Position numbers and translations under genes: made by a program. Positions 55,398 through 55,593 of a DNA stretch of 55,593 nucleotides are shown piece by piece. The stretch lies in the NCBI GenBank assembly GCA_021778515.1, contig JAJYCJ010000010.1:1-55593 (forward strand), read 5' to 3'. The notes under the pieces were generated by a model. The model saw only the letters and a program-made list of their open reading frames with translations. It was not told the DNA's origin and made no database searches. How positions within the stretch are numbered: the first letter of the stretch is position 1; every line of letters starts with the position of its first letter. The DNA comes from Acidobacteriota bacterium (lineage in GTDB: Bacteria; Acidobacteriota; UBA4820; DSQY01).

Positions 55398-55593
55398 ATG
55401 AAGATGCAGCTCATCTACCCGAGCTGGCCGAAGCTGGAACGACAGACGGAGTTTCACCTGCCGCCGCACGGCCCCGTGGTGTTCGCCGCCGAGGTGCCCG
55501 AGGAGGTGGAGCTGAGCTTCACCGACGAGAACCTCCAGGAGGTGGACTACTCCGAGGGAGCGGACCTGGTGGCCCTCAGCGTCATGCTCACGA
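55398..55593 (+). CDS. N-terminus of a probable B12-binding-domain radical SAM protein (truncated by window)
   Basis: 'MKMQLIYPSWPKLERQTEFHLPPHGPVVFAAEVPEEVELSFTDENLQEVDYSEGADLVALSVMLT' resembles the N-terminal B12-binding domain of such radical SAM enzymes. Confidence 0.65.
   Translation, partial: MKMQLIYPSWPKLERQTEFHLPPHGPVVFAAEVPEEVELSFTDENLQEVDYSEGADLVALSVMLT

Noticed and set aside
54030-55469. 479-aa minus ORF opposite the PHP gene
   Set aside because: Antisense shadow frame.
1-55593. tRNA, rRNA, tmRNA or SRP RNA genes
   Set aside because: Scanned by eye for tRNA T-loop/CCA-like and SRP RNA signatures; none convincing, though a tool scan would be more reliable.

Overview
High-GC bacterial chromosomal window, probably from an Acidobacteriota-like or related environmental lineage (taxon not determinable by eye). 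Housekeeping and metabolic genes: acyl-CoA dehydrogenase (partial), MeaB GTPase, methylmalonyl-CoA epimerase, MaeB malic enzyme, PolX-like protein, CtpA protease, Ffh, ArgRS, DgkA/YegS-like kinase, QueA, CCA-adding enzyme and PHP protein. A cobalamin riboswitch sits upstream of BtuF/BtuC/BtuD genes followed by a TonB-dependent receptor. Immediately upstream is a 1157-aa pseudo-receiver/Ser-Thr kinase/TM/TonB_C fusion. There are several large secreted multidomain proteins: a 12-13-repeat BNR propeller plus PKD plus lipase-like esterase, a subtilase, and a paralogous pair of unknown secreted proteins. A MntA/HepT (MNT/HEPN) toxin-antitoxin pair lies between two near-identical BIME-like repeats. 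The most unusual non-coding signals are: (i) three ~326-bp copies of an intergenic repeat with terminal inverted repeats and compensatory base changes in internal and terminal stems; (ii) a REP family with a fixed GTRGGAGC...GCGA frame and swapped stems; (iii) a precise 42-bp tandem array; (iv) a ~120-bp GTCAT...ATGAC dispersed repeat. The most unusual coding signals are the kinase-TonB_C fusion next to the B12 uptake locus and a PolX homologue that seems to have lost all three catalytic aspartates while keeping an intact PHP domain. All calls are by eye; no searches or folding programs were run.
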